A DNA stretch of 64,000 nt from Clostridia bacterium (GTDB taxonomy: Bacteria > Bacillota > Clostridia > Lachnospirales > Bianqueaceae), in contig CAAFMN010000099.1 in the NCBI GenBank assembly GCA_900764045.1, positions 1-64,000 on the forward strand. The letters are read 5' to 3'. The position numbers and the translations under genes are program-made. The notes beneath the pieces were generated by a model. It saw only the letters and a list, made by a program, of their open reading frames with translations. It did no database searches and had not been told where the DNA came from. Shown here in pieces: positions 43,833 through 51,965 of this stretch. Every line of letters begins with the position of its first letter. Within the stretch, counting starts at the first letter, position 1.

Positions 43833-45068
43833 TTAAAATTCTGTAACTTGTTTTCTTCCTTCCAGATACGCGATCATATTGAGTACCAGGCAGTTCCAGT
43901 TCTGAAAATCCGGCGTCCGGATCCCGCGTCCGGTATCCGGATCATAATACTCATGCATAGTACCTGTCTCGGTTACGTCTTTTTCAAAAAGCTCCGCGCT
44001 CCTACGGGCCATCTCCGCCGCTTCCTTCTCCATTCCATAACGCTGCAAGCCGCGGAACACCATATAATTGGAAACACCCCAGACCGGGCCGAGCCAGTTG
44101 GACGGATTATTGGTGGGTTTAAGATTGTACATCGCTTCCTGTTTGGAGAGTGTTCTCACACCATAGGCTCCCCAGAAAGACGCCGGATCAGTCAGACGTC
44201 TGACTGCGCGCTCTGCCATCTCCGGCGTCGCGATCCCTGCCCATAGCGGCAGAAAATTGGTCCATGTATCCAGGCGCATGATCAGGCAGGGCCAGCTTCT
44301 AGGCGCTTCATGGTGGAGCCACCGATCCTTTTCCACCGGCTGCAGCGCCAGATCCACCGAATAAAAGCAGCCATCCCGCTCATCCCAACAATACCGGCGA
44401 ACCGCCTGCGCTAACTCTTCGGCCGAAGAGCGCCAAAACTGTGCCTTTTCCGTCTCGCCCGCCCGCTCCCAGAGGCTGGCCATTGCGAGTTCCTCACGGT
44501 ACAAAAGGCAATTCAGATACAGCGCCGCCGAACTTCCATCCGGTCGGAAATACACAATCGGCTCATTATCGACTCCTACGGCAAAATCATTGAACCAGTA
44601 CGCCAATCCCGTCTCCTTATGAGTCGCGTATTTCTTATAAAAAAGTACAAAAGTCTCCAACTCCGAAAGATGCTCCCGCAGCCATTCCAGATCTCCGCAT
44701 TTCTCTACGATATAAGCGGCATGCTGTGCCAGCACCGGCTTGTGGTTGTTTTTCCCCCAATAATCCCGCTCCTTTTCCGGCAAAAACGTATCATTGGTGA
44801 TCAGGATCGACATTCTGCCATCCGCGTCCATATGATCCAGAAAGTTCAGGATACATCCCTTCTCATACTTCAGGAAACGCCCCTGTACTCCATCTTCCTC
44901 TTCTGCCTGCCCCATCGCGATACAGGTCCACCAGGAATCCCAGTCCCACAGCGTTGTCGCGTAGGTATCCGACCCTGGAACAATATATGGATAACGCAGG
45001 ATCCCTTCCGGCTCCCGCTGCATTCTGGCGAGATTCTCCTTGACATACGTTTTAACGTTTTCCCACAT
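43833..45068 (-). CDS. MGH1/trehalase-like glycoside hydrolase
   Basis: 411-residue (alpha/alpha)6 enzyme resembling the MGH1/GH63-type domain. TTLWDWDSWWTCIAMG near 38-53 is the characteristic aromatic-acid segment, and NPSNWLGPVWGVSNYM near 320 is the typical substrate-binding motif. No signal peptide. Acts on an alpha-linked mannoside, glucoside or rhamnoside; not decidable here. It overlaps the MFS gene by 17 nt and uses GGGAAAAACT as ribosome site, so it is coupled to the transporter, which may import its substrate. Confidence 0.82.
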   Translation of the reverse strand: MWENVKTYVKENLARMQREPEGILRYPYIVPGSDTYATTLWDWDSWWTCIAMGQAEEEDGVQGRFLKYEKGCILNFLDHMDADGRMSILITNDTFLPEKERDYWGKNNHKPVLAQHAAYIVEKCGDLEWLREHLSELETFVLFYKKYATHKETGLAYWFNDFAVGVDNEPIVYFRPDGSSAALYLNCLLYREELAMASLWERAGETEKAQFWRSSAEELAQAVRRYCWDERDGCFYSVDLALQPVEKDRWLHHEAPRSWPCLIMRLDTWTNFLPLWAGIATPEMAERAVRRLTDPASFWGAYGVRTLSKQEAMYNLKPTNNPSNWLGPVWGVSNYMVFRGLQRYGMEKEAAEMARRSAELFEKDVTETGTMHEYYDPDTGRGIRTPDFQNWNCLVLNMIAYLEGRKQVTEF

Positions 45069-46257
45069 AGTTTTTCCCTTTCTTTAAGAAAATATAGATG
45101 ACCGTCCCCACAGACGCGCACAAAAGTGAGATGCCTGACCACAGAAATGGAACCTTGGGCCCCGTCCCGTAGGCAAACCCTGCAAACGCGGCTCCGCATA
45201 CCTGCCCAAAAGAGCGCATGGCATTATAAAAACCCATAACGATATTGCTCTTTTCCCGTGGCGCGTCTCCTGCCACCAGTGATTGCAGCACCGGAACACA
45301 GACAGCGTTCATGCTCAGATACAGTACTGTCAGCAGGATAAAGGGCAGGACCCTGTCCCCGACAATTGCTCCAAACAACGCCGCGGCGCTGATCAGAAGC
45401 ACTTTGACCTCTGAACGCGCTACATTGGTCTTTTTCAGGATATAACGGCAGATCGTCAGATTGGCCGCCAGAGAAATCGTCCCCACCGCGGCCTTGATCG
45501 CTCCGTTATAAACGGAGGTAAAGCCGAACTGATCCTTGATATAGTAATTAAAGCATTGGTCATAGGAGGTAAAAGCAAAATTGCTCAAAAATACGACGGC
45601 AAACAGTACAGCAAAAATAACCGTCATAAATTGACCCGCCGACAGAAACGCAGCAAATGGATTGGCCTTGCGGACAACCGCCCCGACCGGGATCCGGCCG
45701 CTCCGCCCCTTCCTGTCATCTTTCAGAAAGAAGAAGAACAAAAGTCCCGCCAAGGTAAGACATCCTGCCTGCATCATAAACGCCAGCTTGACTGAAACCT
45801 CCCCCAACAGTCCGCCGATCAGATAGCCGAAGGTTCCAGATACGGTAGCGGCCGTGGCCTGAATCATGAGCCTGCCGCTGCGCTTGGCCTCTTCCGACAT
45901 ATTGACGGTATAGGTCAGCATGCAGACATTGACCCCGCCGACAAAAAATCCGGAAACAAATCGGGCCAGCATGATGCTCCACTCCGAATCTCCCATACTG
46001 AAAAGGATCTGTCCCACGGCATATCCCAGGTTGCCGATCAGAAGAATGGTACGGCTCTGCACATAGTCCGCAAGCTTTCCCCAAAAGGGTGAAAACAGGA
46101 AGCTTGTGCCGGCCATCCCGGCAAATGCCAAGCCAAACATATAATCACCCAGCCCTAAGTTCTTGATGATCGTCGGCGTCACCGGATGGGCGAAATTGGC
46201 CGCCAGGGAATGCAGGCACACAAACATGAAAAATAGTACAAAATCTTTTTTCTTCAC
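45052..46257 (-). CDS. MFS transporter
   Basis: 401-residue membrane transporter with about 12 hydrophobic segments in two halves and the short cytoplasmic loop motif GKLADYVQSRTILLIG (about 60-75), matching the MFS signature G-x-L-[AD]-D. Central loop about 185-205. GTG start after GGGGGAAAAGTT, with promoter at 46295-46323. Partnered with a glycoside hydrolase, it probably imports a disaccharide or glycoside (inference). Confidence 0.9.
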   Translation of the reverse strand: MKKKDFVLFFMFVCLHSLAANFAHPVTPTIIKNLGLGDYMFGLAFAGMAGTSFLFSPFWGKLADYVQSRTILLIGNLGYAVGQILFSMGDSEWSIMLARFVSGFFVGGVNVCMLTYTVNMSEEAKRSGRLMIQATAATVSGTFGYLIGGLLGEVSVKLAFMMQAGCLTLAGLLFFFFLKDDRKGRSGRIPVGAVVRKANPFAAFLSAGQFMTVIFAVLFAVVFLSNFAFTSYDQCFNYYIKDQFGFTSVYNGAIKAAVGTISLAANLTICRYILKKTNVARSEVKVLLISAAALFGAIVGDRVLPFILLTVLYLSMNAVCVPVLQSLVAGDAPREKSNIVMGFYNAMRSFGQVCGAAFAGFAYGTGPKVPFLWSGISLLCASVGTVIYIFLKKGKNYVGKR

Positions 46258-46294
46258 AACTTTTCCCCCATATATGACATTCTGCTATAGAAGT

Positions 46295-46323
46295 ATTGTA
46301 TCATTTCCCACATTTTCCGTCAA
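46295..46323 (-). promoter_or_regulatory. promoter of the MFS/GH operon
   Basis: Minus strand: TTGACG (46323-46318), 17-nt spacer, TACAAT (46300-46295), divergent from the purA promoter 10 nt away. Confidence 0.75.
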
Positions 46324-46332
46324 CTATTTTGC

Positions 46333-46361
46333 TTGACAACTTCGCGTCATCTGTGTATAAT
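46333..46361 (+). promoter_or_regulatory. promoter of purA-purC-purB
   Basis: TTGACA (46333-46338), 17-nt spacer, TATAAT (46356-46361): consensus promoter with an approximately 100-nt leader. Confidence 0.88.
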
Positions 46362-46367
46362 CGGAAT

Positions 46368-46436
46368 GGAATGGAGAGTAATCCAAACCGCCCATACCTA
46401 AGTAATTGAGCGGTATTTTTTATTGGTCCCGTTCCG
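46368..46436 (+). promoter_or_regulatory. structured purA leader with terminator-like hairpin
   Basis: ACCGC (46387-46391) pairs with GCGGT (46410-46414), followed by TTTTTT (46416-46421); GGAATGG (46368-46374) can pair with CCGTTCC (46430-46436), closing the structure. The main hairpin is short, so it may be a weak terminator or a regulated leader. No known purine riboswitch core is visible. Confidence 0.4.
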
Positions 46437-46471
46437 TATCCTAGCTAATGACTAAACTCAGGAAGGAAGGA

Positions 46472-47752
46472 ATGTCTATGTTGACAGCCATCACTGGAAT
46501 TAACTGGGGAGATGAAGGCAAAGGACGCATGGTCGATCTGATCTGTCAGGACTATGACGTCGTTGTCCGGTATCAGGGCGGTAATAATGCCGGCCATACC
46601 GTAGTCAATCCTCGCGGTTCGTTCATTCTGAATCTGATTCCATCCGGTATTTTCCACGAAAATGTAACCAATGTTATGGGGAATGGTATGGTCATCGATC
46701 TGCATCATCTGTGCGGAGAGATTGCCAATCTGAGAAAGGGCGGAATTGAGATCACTCCGGCCAACCTCAAGATCAGCGATCGGGCCATCGTCTGCATGCC
46801 CTACCACGTGGATCAGGACTGTCTGGAGGAATCCCGGCTGGCCGATAAGAAATATGGCTCTACCCGCCGCGGAATCGCTTATGTATACGGCGATAAATAC
46901 ATGAAAAAGGGCGTACGCATGGGGGATCTGCTGCATATGGATACCCTGTTGCCCCGTCTGAAGGACATCGTAGAGTGGAAGAATCTGACTTTGCAGAAGG
47001 TATACGGCGCGGATCCGATTGACTTTGATCAGCTCGTTTCCTGGCTGAACGAAAACTTCGCGCCCGTGCGCGACTTTGTCTGCGATACGAGCCTTTTCCT
47101 GGATCAGGCAGCCCGCGAAGGCAAGAAGATCCTCTTTGAGGCACAGCTCGGAGCGCTGAGAGATATCGATTTCGGTATCTATCCCTACACCTCCTCTTCT
47201 TCTACGATTGCCGCTTATGCGCCTGTAGGAGCCGGAATCCCCAACCATCGTCTGGATTCGGTTGTCGGCATCATCAAAGCGTATTCCTCCTGCGTAGGTG
47301 AAGGTCCTTTTACCTGTGAGATGTTCGGTGATGAGGCGGAAGCTCTGCGTAAAGCCGGCGGCGAGTACGGCGCCGCGACCGGCAGACCGCGCCGTGTCGG
47401 CGGATTTGACGTCGTCGCTTCCCGATATGGCACCAGAATGCAGGGAGCGACCGAGCTGGCGCTGACCAAGCTGGATATCCTGTCTTATATGGAGGAAATC
47501 CCGGTATGCAGCGCATACGAAATCGACGGTAAAATCGTCCATGATTTCCCCTTTGGCGCCGCTCTTGACCGCGCTAAGCCTGTTTACACCTATATGAAGG
47601 GTTGGAACTGCGATATCAGCGGCTGCCGCAAGGTAGAAGATCTGCCGAAGGCCGCTTATGACTATATCAAGTATATTGAAAAAGAAATGGGATGCCCCGT
47701 CAAGTACGTCTCTGTCGGAGCTGACCGTAACGCATATTTAATCATGGAGTAA
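46472..47752 (+). CDS. purA: adenylosuccinate synthetase
   Basis: GTP-dependent condensation of IMP and aspartate, first step to AMP. P-loop GINWGDEGKGR at 9-19, QGGNNAGHTV near 38-47, and GATTG-like PRRVGGFD near 308. 426 residues. Start at 46472 after AGGAAGG; ATG 46478 is also well spaced and matches family length. First gene of a compact purA-purC-purB operon, an order that puts both AMP-branch enzymes with SAICAR synthetase. Confidence 0.96.
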   Translation: MSMLTAITGINWGDEGKGRMVDLICQDYDVVVRYQGGNNAGHTVVNPRGSFILNLIPSGIFHENVTNVMGNGMVIDLHHLCGEIANLRKGGIEITPANLKISDRAIVCMPYHVDQDCLEESRLADKKYGSTRRGIAYVYGDKYMKKGVRMGDLLHMDTLLPRLKDIVEWKNLTLQKVYGADPIDFDQLVSWLNENFAPVRDFVCDTSLFLDQAAREGKKILFEAQLGALRDIDFGIYPYTSSSSTIAAYAPVGAGIPNHRLDSVVGIIKAYSSCVGEGPFTCEMFGDEAEALRKAGGEYGAATGRPRRVGGFDVVASRYGTRMQGATELALTKLDILSYMEEIPVCSAYEIDGKIVHDFPFGAALDRAKPVYTYMKGWNCDISGCRKVEDLPKAAYDYIKYIEKEMGCPVKYVSVGADRNAYLIME

Positions 47753-47766
47753 AGGAGAACTCAACA

Positions 47767-48471
47767 ATGGAAAAGAAAGAACAGCTCTACGAGGGAAAAG
47801 CAAAGAAGGTTTATGTGACGGACGATCCGGATACCTATATCGTATCCTACAAGGATGACGCCACCGCATTCAACGGCCTGAAGAAGGGCACCATCCTGGG
47901 CAAGGGTGTTATCAACAACCGCATGAGCAATATGCTCTTTGCTATGCTGGAGAAGAAGGGAATCCCCACACATCTGGTCAAGGAACTGAACGACCGTGAG
48001 ACCGCTGTTAAGAAGGTGGAGATCGTTCCCCTGGAAGTAATCGTACGTAATATCGCAGCAGGCAGCTTTTCCAAGCGTTTCGGCGTAGAGGAAGGCCGCG
48101 TACTGTCCTGCCCGACTCTGGAGTTCTGCCTGAAGGATGACGCTCTGGGTGATCCTATGATCAACACCTCCCATATCCTGGCGCTGGATGTAGCGACCCA
48201 GGAAGAGATCGATCGGATCAGCGAGCTGACCATGAAGATCAACGAAGAGCTGAAGGCATTCTTCCTGACGGTCGGTATTGAACTGGTTGACTTTAAGATC
48301 GAATTCGGCCGCTACCATGGTCAGATCATTCTGGCTGACGAGATCAGCCCGGATACCTGCCGCCTGTGGGATGTCAAGACACATGACAAACTGGATAAGG
48401 ACCGTTTCCGCCGCGATCTGGGCGGTGTAGAGGAAGCTTATCAGGAAGTTATGCACCGTCTGGGTCTGTAA
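47767..48471 (+). CDS. purC: phosphoribosylaminoimidazole-succinocarboxamide synthase
   Basis: SAICAR synthetase (234 residues), joining CAIR and aspartate in de novo purine synthesis. LYEGKAKKVY at the N-terminus, VRNIAAGSFSKRFG near 95, KIEFGR near 177 and ILADEISPDTCRLWD near 190 are family hallmarks. AGGAGAACTCAACA before the ATG, 14 nt after purA. Confidence 0.97.
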   Translation: MEKKEQLYEGKAKKVYVTDDPDTYIVSYKDDATAFNGLKKGTILGKGVINNRMSNMLFAMLEKKGIPTHLVKELNDRETAVKKVEIVPLEVIVRNIAAGSFSKRFGVEEGRVLSCPTLEFCLKDDALGDPMINTSHILALDVATQEEIDRISELTMKINEELKAFFLTVGIELVDFKIEFGRYHGQIILADEISPDTCRLWDVKTHDKLDKDRFRRDLGGVEEAYQEVMHRLGL

Positions 48472-48486
48472 TTACAGGAGACGGTT

Positions 48487-49920
48487 ATGGCTCACGATAT
48501 ATACAATACCCCCCTTGCCTCCCGCTATGCCAGCTATGAGATGCAGCATCTTTTCTCTGAGGATGTGAAGTTCCGCACCTGGCGCAGGCTGTGGATCGCT
48601 CTGGCCGAGGCTGAGCAGGAGCTGGGGCTCCCTATTACCAATGAACAGATTGCAGAGCTGAAGGCGCATCAGGATGATATCAACTATGATGTAGCAGTAG
48701 CTCGTGAAAAGGAAGTGCGGCACGACGTCATGTCCCATGTGTATGCTTATGGCGTACAGTGCCCTTCTGCCAAGGGAATCATTCATCTTGGCGCGACCTC
48801 TTGCTATGTCGGAGATAATACAGATCTGATCGTCATGTATGATGCGCTGCGTCTGGTCCGCAAAAAGCTGGTTGCCCTGATCCGGCATCTGTCCGGATTT
48901 GCCGATACCTATAAGAACCAGGCGACTCTCGCCTTTACCCATTTTCAGCCTGCTCAGCCCACTACTGTAGGAAAGCGCGCCACCCTGTGGATTCAGGATC
49001 TTCTCCTGGATCTGGAGGATCTGGAGGATTGTCTCTCCCACGCGAAGCTGCGCGGCGCCAAGGGAACGACCGGTACACAGGCTTCCTTCCTAGAGCTCTT
49101 TGAGGGCGACCATGAGAAGGTACGCGCACTGGATCGTGCCGTGGCTAAAAAAATGGGATACAGCGGTGTATATCCTGTCTCCGGACAGACTTACTCCCGC
49201 AAAATTGACAGCCGGATTCTGAACGTCCTGTCCGGTATCGCTCAGTCTGCTTCTAAGTTTTCCAGCGATATCCGACTTCTCCAGCATCTGAAGGAAATCG
49301 AGGAACCTTTTGAATCCAAGCAGATCGGTTCTTCTGCTATGGCGTACAAGCGTAATCCCATGCGTTCGGAGCGTATCGCTTCCCTGTCCCGTTATGTGAT
49401 GGTCGATGCTCTAAATCCCGCCATCACCGCATCCGCCCAATGGTTTGAGCGGACACTGGACGATTCCGCCAACAAGCGTCTGGCCATTCCGGAGGCTTTC
49501 CTGGCTGTGGATGCCATTCTGACCCTGTACATCAATGTAACAGACGGTCTGGTGGTCTATCCCAAGGTCATTGAACAGCGCCTGATGAAGGAACTGCCGT
49601 TCATGGCAACCGAGAATATCATGATGGACGCCGTCAAGCGCGGCGGTGACCGTCAGGAGCTGCATGAGCGGATTCGTGTCCACTCTATGGAAGCCGGCCG
49701 TGTGATCAAGCAGGAAGGTGGTGAAAATCCGCTGCTGGAGCTGATCGCTGCCGACCCCGCTTTCGGAATCTCCCTGGAGGATCTGAAGGCACTGATTCGT
49801 CCCGAAAACTTTGTAGGCCGCGCGCCTCAGCAGGTAGATGATTTTCTGCGCGAGGATGTCGCTCCCATTCTGGAAAAGTACAAGGACGACGGCGAAGTGA
49901 CCGCGGAAGTCAATGTATAA
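48487..49920 (+). CDS. purB: adenylosuccinate lyase
   Basis: Fumarase-superfamily lyase acting both on SAICAR and adenylosuccinate. 477 residues. Motifs: GATSCYVGDN near 99-108, THFQPAQPTTVGKR near 152, signature GSSAMAYKRNPMRSE near 279. Start: ATG after AGGAGACGGTT, 15 nt after purC. Confidence 0.97.
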   Translation: MAHDIYNTPLASRYASYEMQHLFSEDVKFRTWRRLWIALAEAEQELGLPITNEQIAELKAHQDDINYDVAVAREKEVRHDVMSHVYAYGVQCPSAKGIIHLGATSCYVGDNTDLIVMYDALRLVRKKLVALIRHLSGFADTYKNQATLAFTHFQPAQPTTVGKRATLWIQDLLLDLEDLEDCLSHAKLRGAKGTTGTQASFLELFEGDHEKVRALDRAVAKKMGYSGVYPVSGQTYSRKIDSRILNVLSGIAQSASKFSSDIRLLQHLKEIEEPFESKQIGSSAMAYKRNPMRSERIASLSRYVMVDALNPAITASAQWFERTLDDSANKRLAIPEAFLAVDAILTLYINVTDGLVVYPKVIEQRLMKELPFMATENIMMDAVKRGGDRQELHERIRVHSMEAGRVIKQEGGENPLLELIAADPAFGISLEDLKALIRPENFVGRAPQQVDDFLREDVAPILEKYKDDGEVTAEVNV

Positions 49921-49941
49921 GTTAATACCATAAAAGAACAA

Positions 49942-49980
49942 GGGGGCTGTCACATTAACGTGCGATGGCCCCCCTCTCTT
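49942..49980 (+). terminator. intrinsic terminator after purB
   Basis: GGGGGC (49942-49947) pairs with GCCCCC ending near 49973, with inner TGTCAC/GTGCGA pairing around ATTAAC, then TCTCTTT. The core resembles the hairpin at 27230-27258. Confidence 0.85.
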
Positions 49981-49982
49981 TA

Positions 49983-50538
49983 TGTCATGAGTTCTGTAGT
50001 TTTTGATCTTTTCGCCCTGCTTACGATGGTATTATGGGCCCTCTAGCTTGCCCATGTGTTTCAGATAGACCTTTTTACCATCGATAATAAATGTAAGCCA
50101 GTAGCTATAGGGTCCGGTATCAATCGGGCGGTTATCTTCGCTCACAATGCCCAGATTCTTCAAGAACTCATAGAGAATGATCTCGGCTCTGGAGCCAAGA
50201 TCTGTTCCGTCAAAGGATATATCCTTATCCAAGGGTAATTTTTCAAGTCCGAGTTCCTGATAAAGCCGCATCTGCTGGCGTACTTCGCGGCGCTCGGCAG
50301 GGGACAAAGCCATCAGCTGCTGTTGGAGATCCTTACGTTCCTGGCGCCACTTCTGCCGCTCGGAGTATTCGGTCAAAACCTGAGATTCGTCCCTTCGTTT
50401 CACATAACAAGTCTTATTGACATTTTGCTTGTAATAATACATATGCCCGTTGGTATGACGCTTATGAGATAGGCTCCAAGTACCGTGGTACTCCATGCAC
50501 TTGGCGGTAACGAAGAGAAAATAGATCACGGGAAACAA
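49983..50538 (-). pseudogene. inactivated copy of the PD-(D/E)XK-like gene
   Basis: Close copy of the gene at 27388-28101, sharing the TTG start (50538) and ribosome site. An in-frame TAA (50034-50032) replaces an Arg codon; homology goes on for about 50 nt in frame and stops at 49983, next to the purB terminator, so the last third is gone. The acidic PDF motif reads LTF with a two-residue deletion and the YLEH Glu is Lys (YLKH), so the putative active site was lost. 168 codons remain open. Confidence 0.85.
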
Positions 50539-50670
50539 GAATATCCCTCCTTATCATGATATTGCAGTCTTTTATATACCCAACCCAAGGGGGCTATCGA
50601 CAACCTCTTTTTTTCTCCGTCTTATTTTTTCCATTTACACTCTTTTTTATTATATTTTTTCCCCATTATA

Positions 50671-50762
50671 TTACATTAAATGTAAATAAATCACAAAAAG
50701 TAGAAATTTCAAGAAAAAGATAATTACCGTATATTGACAATTTTCATTTTCTGGATTATACT
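50671..50762 (+). promoter_or_regulatory. abrB promoter and upstream palindrome
   Basis: TTGACA (50734-50739), 17-nt spacer, TATACT (50757-50762), 46 nt before the start codon. Upstream in an A/T-rich stretch is TTACATTAAATGTAA (50671-50685), an inverted repeat with a 1-nt centre. A leader hairpin ATCGG/CCGAT lies near 50769-50785. The rest of 50539-50730 holds no gene. Confidence 0.65.
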
Positions 50763-50808
50763 GGATCTAATCGGCGTTAGACCGATGAGAATATAGGAGG
50801 GTAGAATT

Positions 50809-51072
50809 ATGAAGGCTACTGGTATTGTTCGTCAGATGGATGACTTGGGACGCTTGGTTATTCCAAAAGAGATCCGTACTACATACGATTTTTGCCCAGG
50901 AGATAATTTTGAGATTTTTACTGAAAATGATCGAATTGTCCTCCGTAAGTATCAGCCTGCTGACATCTTCAGTGGCGATATGACAGACCTGGTCGAATAC
51001 AAGGGCAAAAAGGTCTCCAAAAACAGCATCCGCGAGCTGGCTGAACTGGCTGGTTTCAAGATCAGCGAATAA
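50809..51072 (+). CDS. AbrB/SpoVT-family DNA-binding regulator
   Basis: 87-residue transition-state-type regulator. The swapped-hairpin DNA-binding domain is clear: MKATGIVRQMDDLGRLVIPK (1-20) and GDNFEIF..DRIVLRKYQP. The C-terminal tail (55-87) is a multimerisation-like region. Start: ATG after AGGAGGGTAGAATT. It has its own promoter and a strong terminator. Confidence 0.93.
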   Translation: MKATGIVRQMDDLGRLVIPKEIRTTYDFCPGDNFEIFTENDRIVLRKYQPADIFSGDMTDLVEYKGKKVSKNSIRELAELAGFKISE

Positions 51073-51099
51073 TCGAATCATTGTGTGGTATCAAGCAAT

Positions 51100-51140
51100 C
51101 CGGAACGTGAGGATTTCCGTCACGTTCCGGGTTTATTTTT
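51100..51140 (+). terminator. terminator between abrB and the ParB-like gene
   Basis: CCGGAACGTGA (51100-51110) pairs with TCACGTTCCGG (51120-51130), loop GGATTTCCG, then GTTTATTTTT. It overlaps the stop of the opposite-strand gene and serves converging transcripts. Confidence 0.92.
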
Positions 51141-51963
51141 ATGGAAGCAGAATCTTCAGGACCTCCTCCTGCCGGAACCATTCGTGAAAGGTCAGCTTGC
51201 GCAGGGCTTTGGCCTGGTATTCATTGATTGTCAGATGCCGGTAATCCAGAAGCTCTGTCAACTGATGCTGATAATTGGCTTTCAGGAAGCTGATCTGATA
51301 GGCCGCAGCCTCTCCAATCTCTCCGGCGTCCAATTTGTACTGAAACTCCGGAATCAATGCCAAAAAACGCAGCAGGCGATGCATTCTTCTGGCCGATACG
51401 CCGGTCTTTTCGGCCAGAAACTTTTTTGCTTCTTCCGGTTCCATTTTCCCTTCGGCCTTCTTCCACTGTACATAGTCCCGCCACATTCGGCACTCTTTTG
51501 CCTTGATCATCGTTCCGTTCTGTCCCGCGCCTCGCTGATACATGTTCCAAAATTCTTCATACGCTCGTATCCTCCTGCGGAGAAATGCCTGAGATTGAAT
51601 GCTGCTGTCCATCTCCTGCGCGCACTGCGTCCAGGGGATGTTCTGAAAGTAATATTTGCGCAAAAGAGCCGCCGAGCTATCCGGGAGCTTGTCCAATGCC
51701 CGACTAATCTTCTCCTGGTACTCTTCGACCCCTTTTTGCAGGCTCTCCACGCCTTCTTCTGTCACCAGCCTATGGATCACATGCCGTTCCATCGGATCAT
51801 GCCTGCGGCTTTCCATCACGTACTCCCTCTCGTTTCCATAAGCGGGCATCTCCTCTTGCAGTTCCTGCAAATGCTGCTGATCCCGTTCCAATCTCTCCTG
51901 CATACGCAGATATCCCTGAAGAATACTTCTGCCAAGCTCCGCATCCGTACTGTGTCGATCCAT
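51139..51963 (-). CDS. ParB-like HTH protein with sigma-region-4-like N-terminal part
   Basis: 274 residues, family not recognised. A charged coiled-coil start (1-85), a segment like a sigma-70 region 4 helix-turn-helix (about 88-137, LDKLPDSSAALLRKYYFQNI), then a ParB/Spo0J-like helix-turn-helix (about 177-255, FLAEKTGVSARRMHRLLRFL and LDAGEIGEAAAYQISFL). The CTP-binding ParB N-domain is absent. ATG 2 nt after the transposase-like gene's TAA, with GAGGAAGAG in that gene's 3' end, so the two are translationally linked. Function unknown; binding of DNA is the only safe inference. Confidence 0.65.
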   Translation of the reverse strand: MDRHSTDAELGRSILQGYLRMQERLERDQQHLQELQEEMPAYGNEREYVMESRRHDPMERHVIHRLVTEEGVESLQKGVEEYQEKISRALDKLPDSSAALLRKYYFQNIPWTQCAQEMDSSIQSQAFLRRRIRAYEEFWNMYQRGAGQNGTMIKAKECRMWRDYVQWKKAEGKMEPEEAKKFLAEKTGVSARRMHRLLRFLALIPEFQYKLDAGEIGEAAAYQISFLKANYQHQLTELLDYRHLTINEYQAKALRKLTFHEWFRQEEVLKILLP

Positions 51964-51965
51964 AT

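Noticed and set aside
51139..51963. Calling the ParB-like gene a true ParB
   Set aside because: The N-terminal CTP-binding ParB domain and a parA neighbour are missing; only the helix-turn-helix part is similar.
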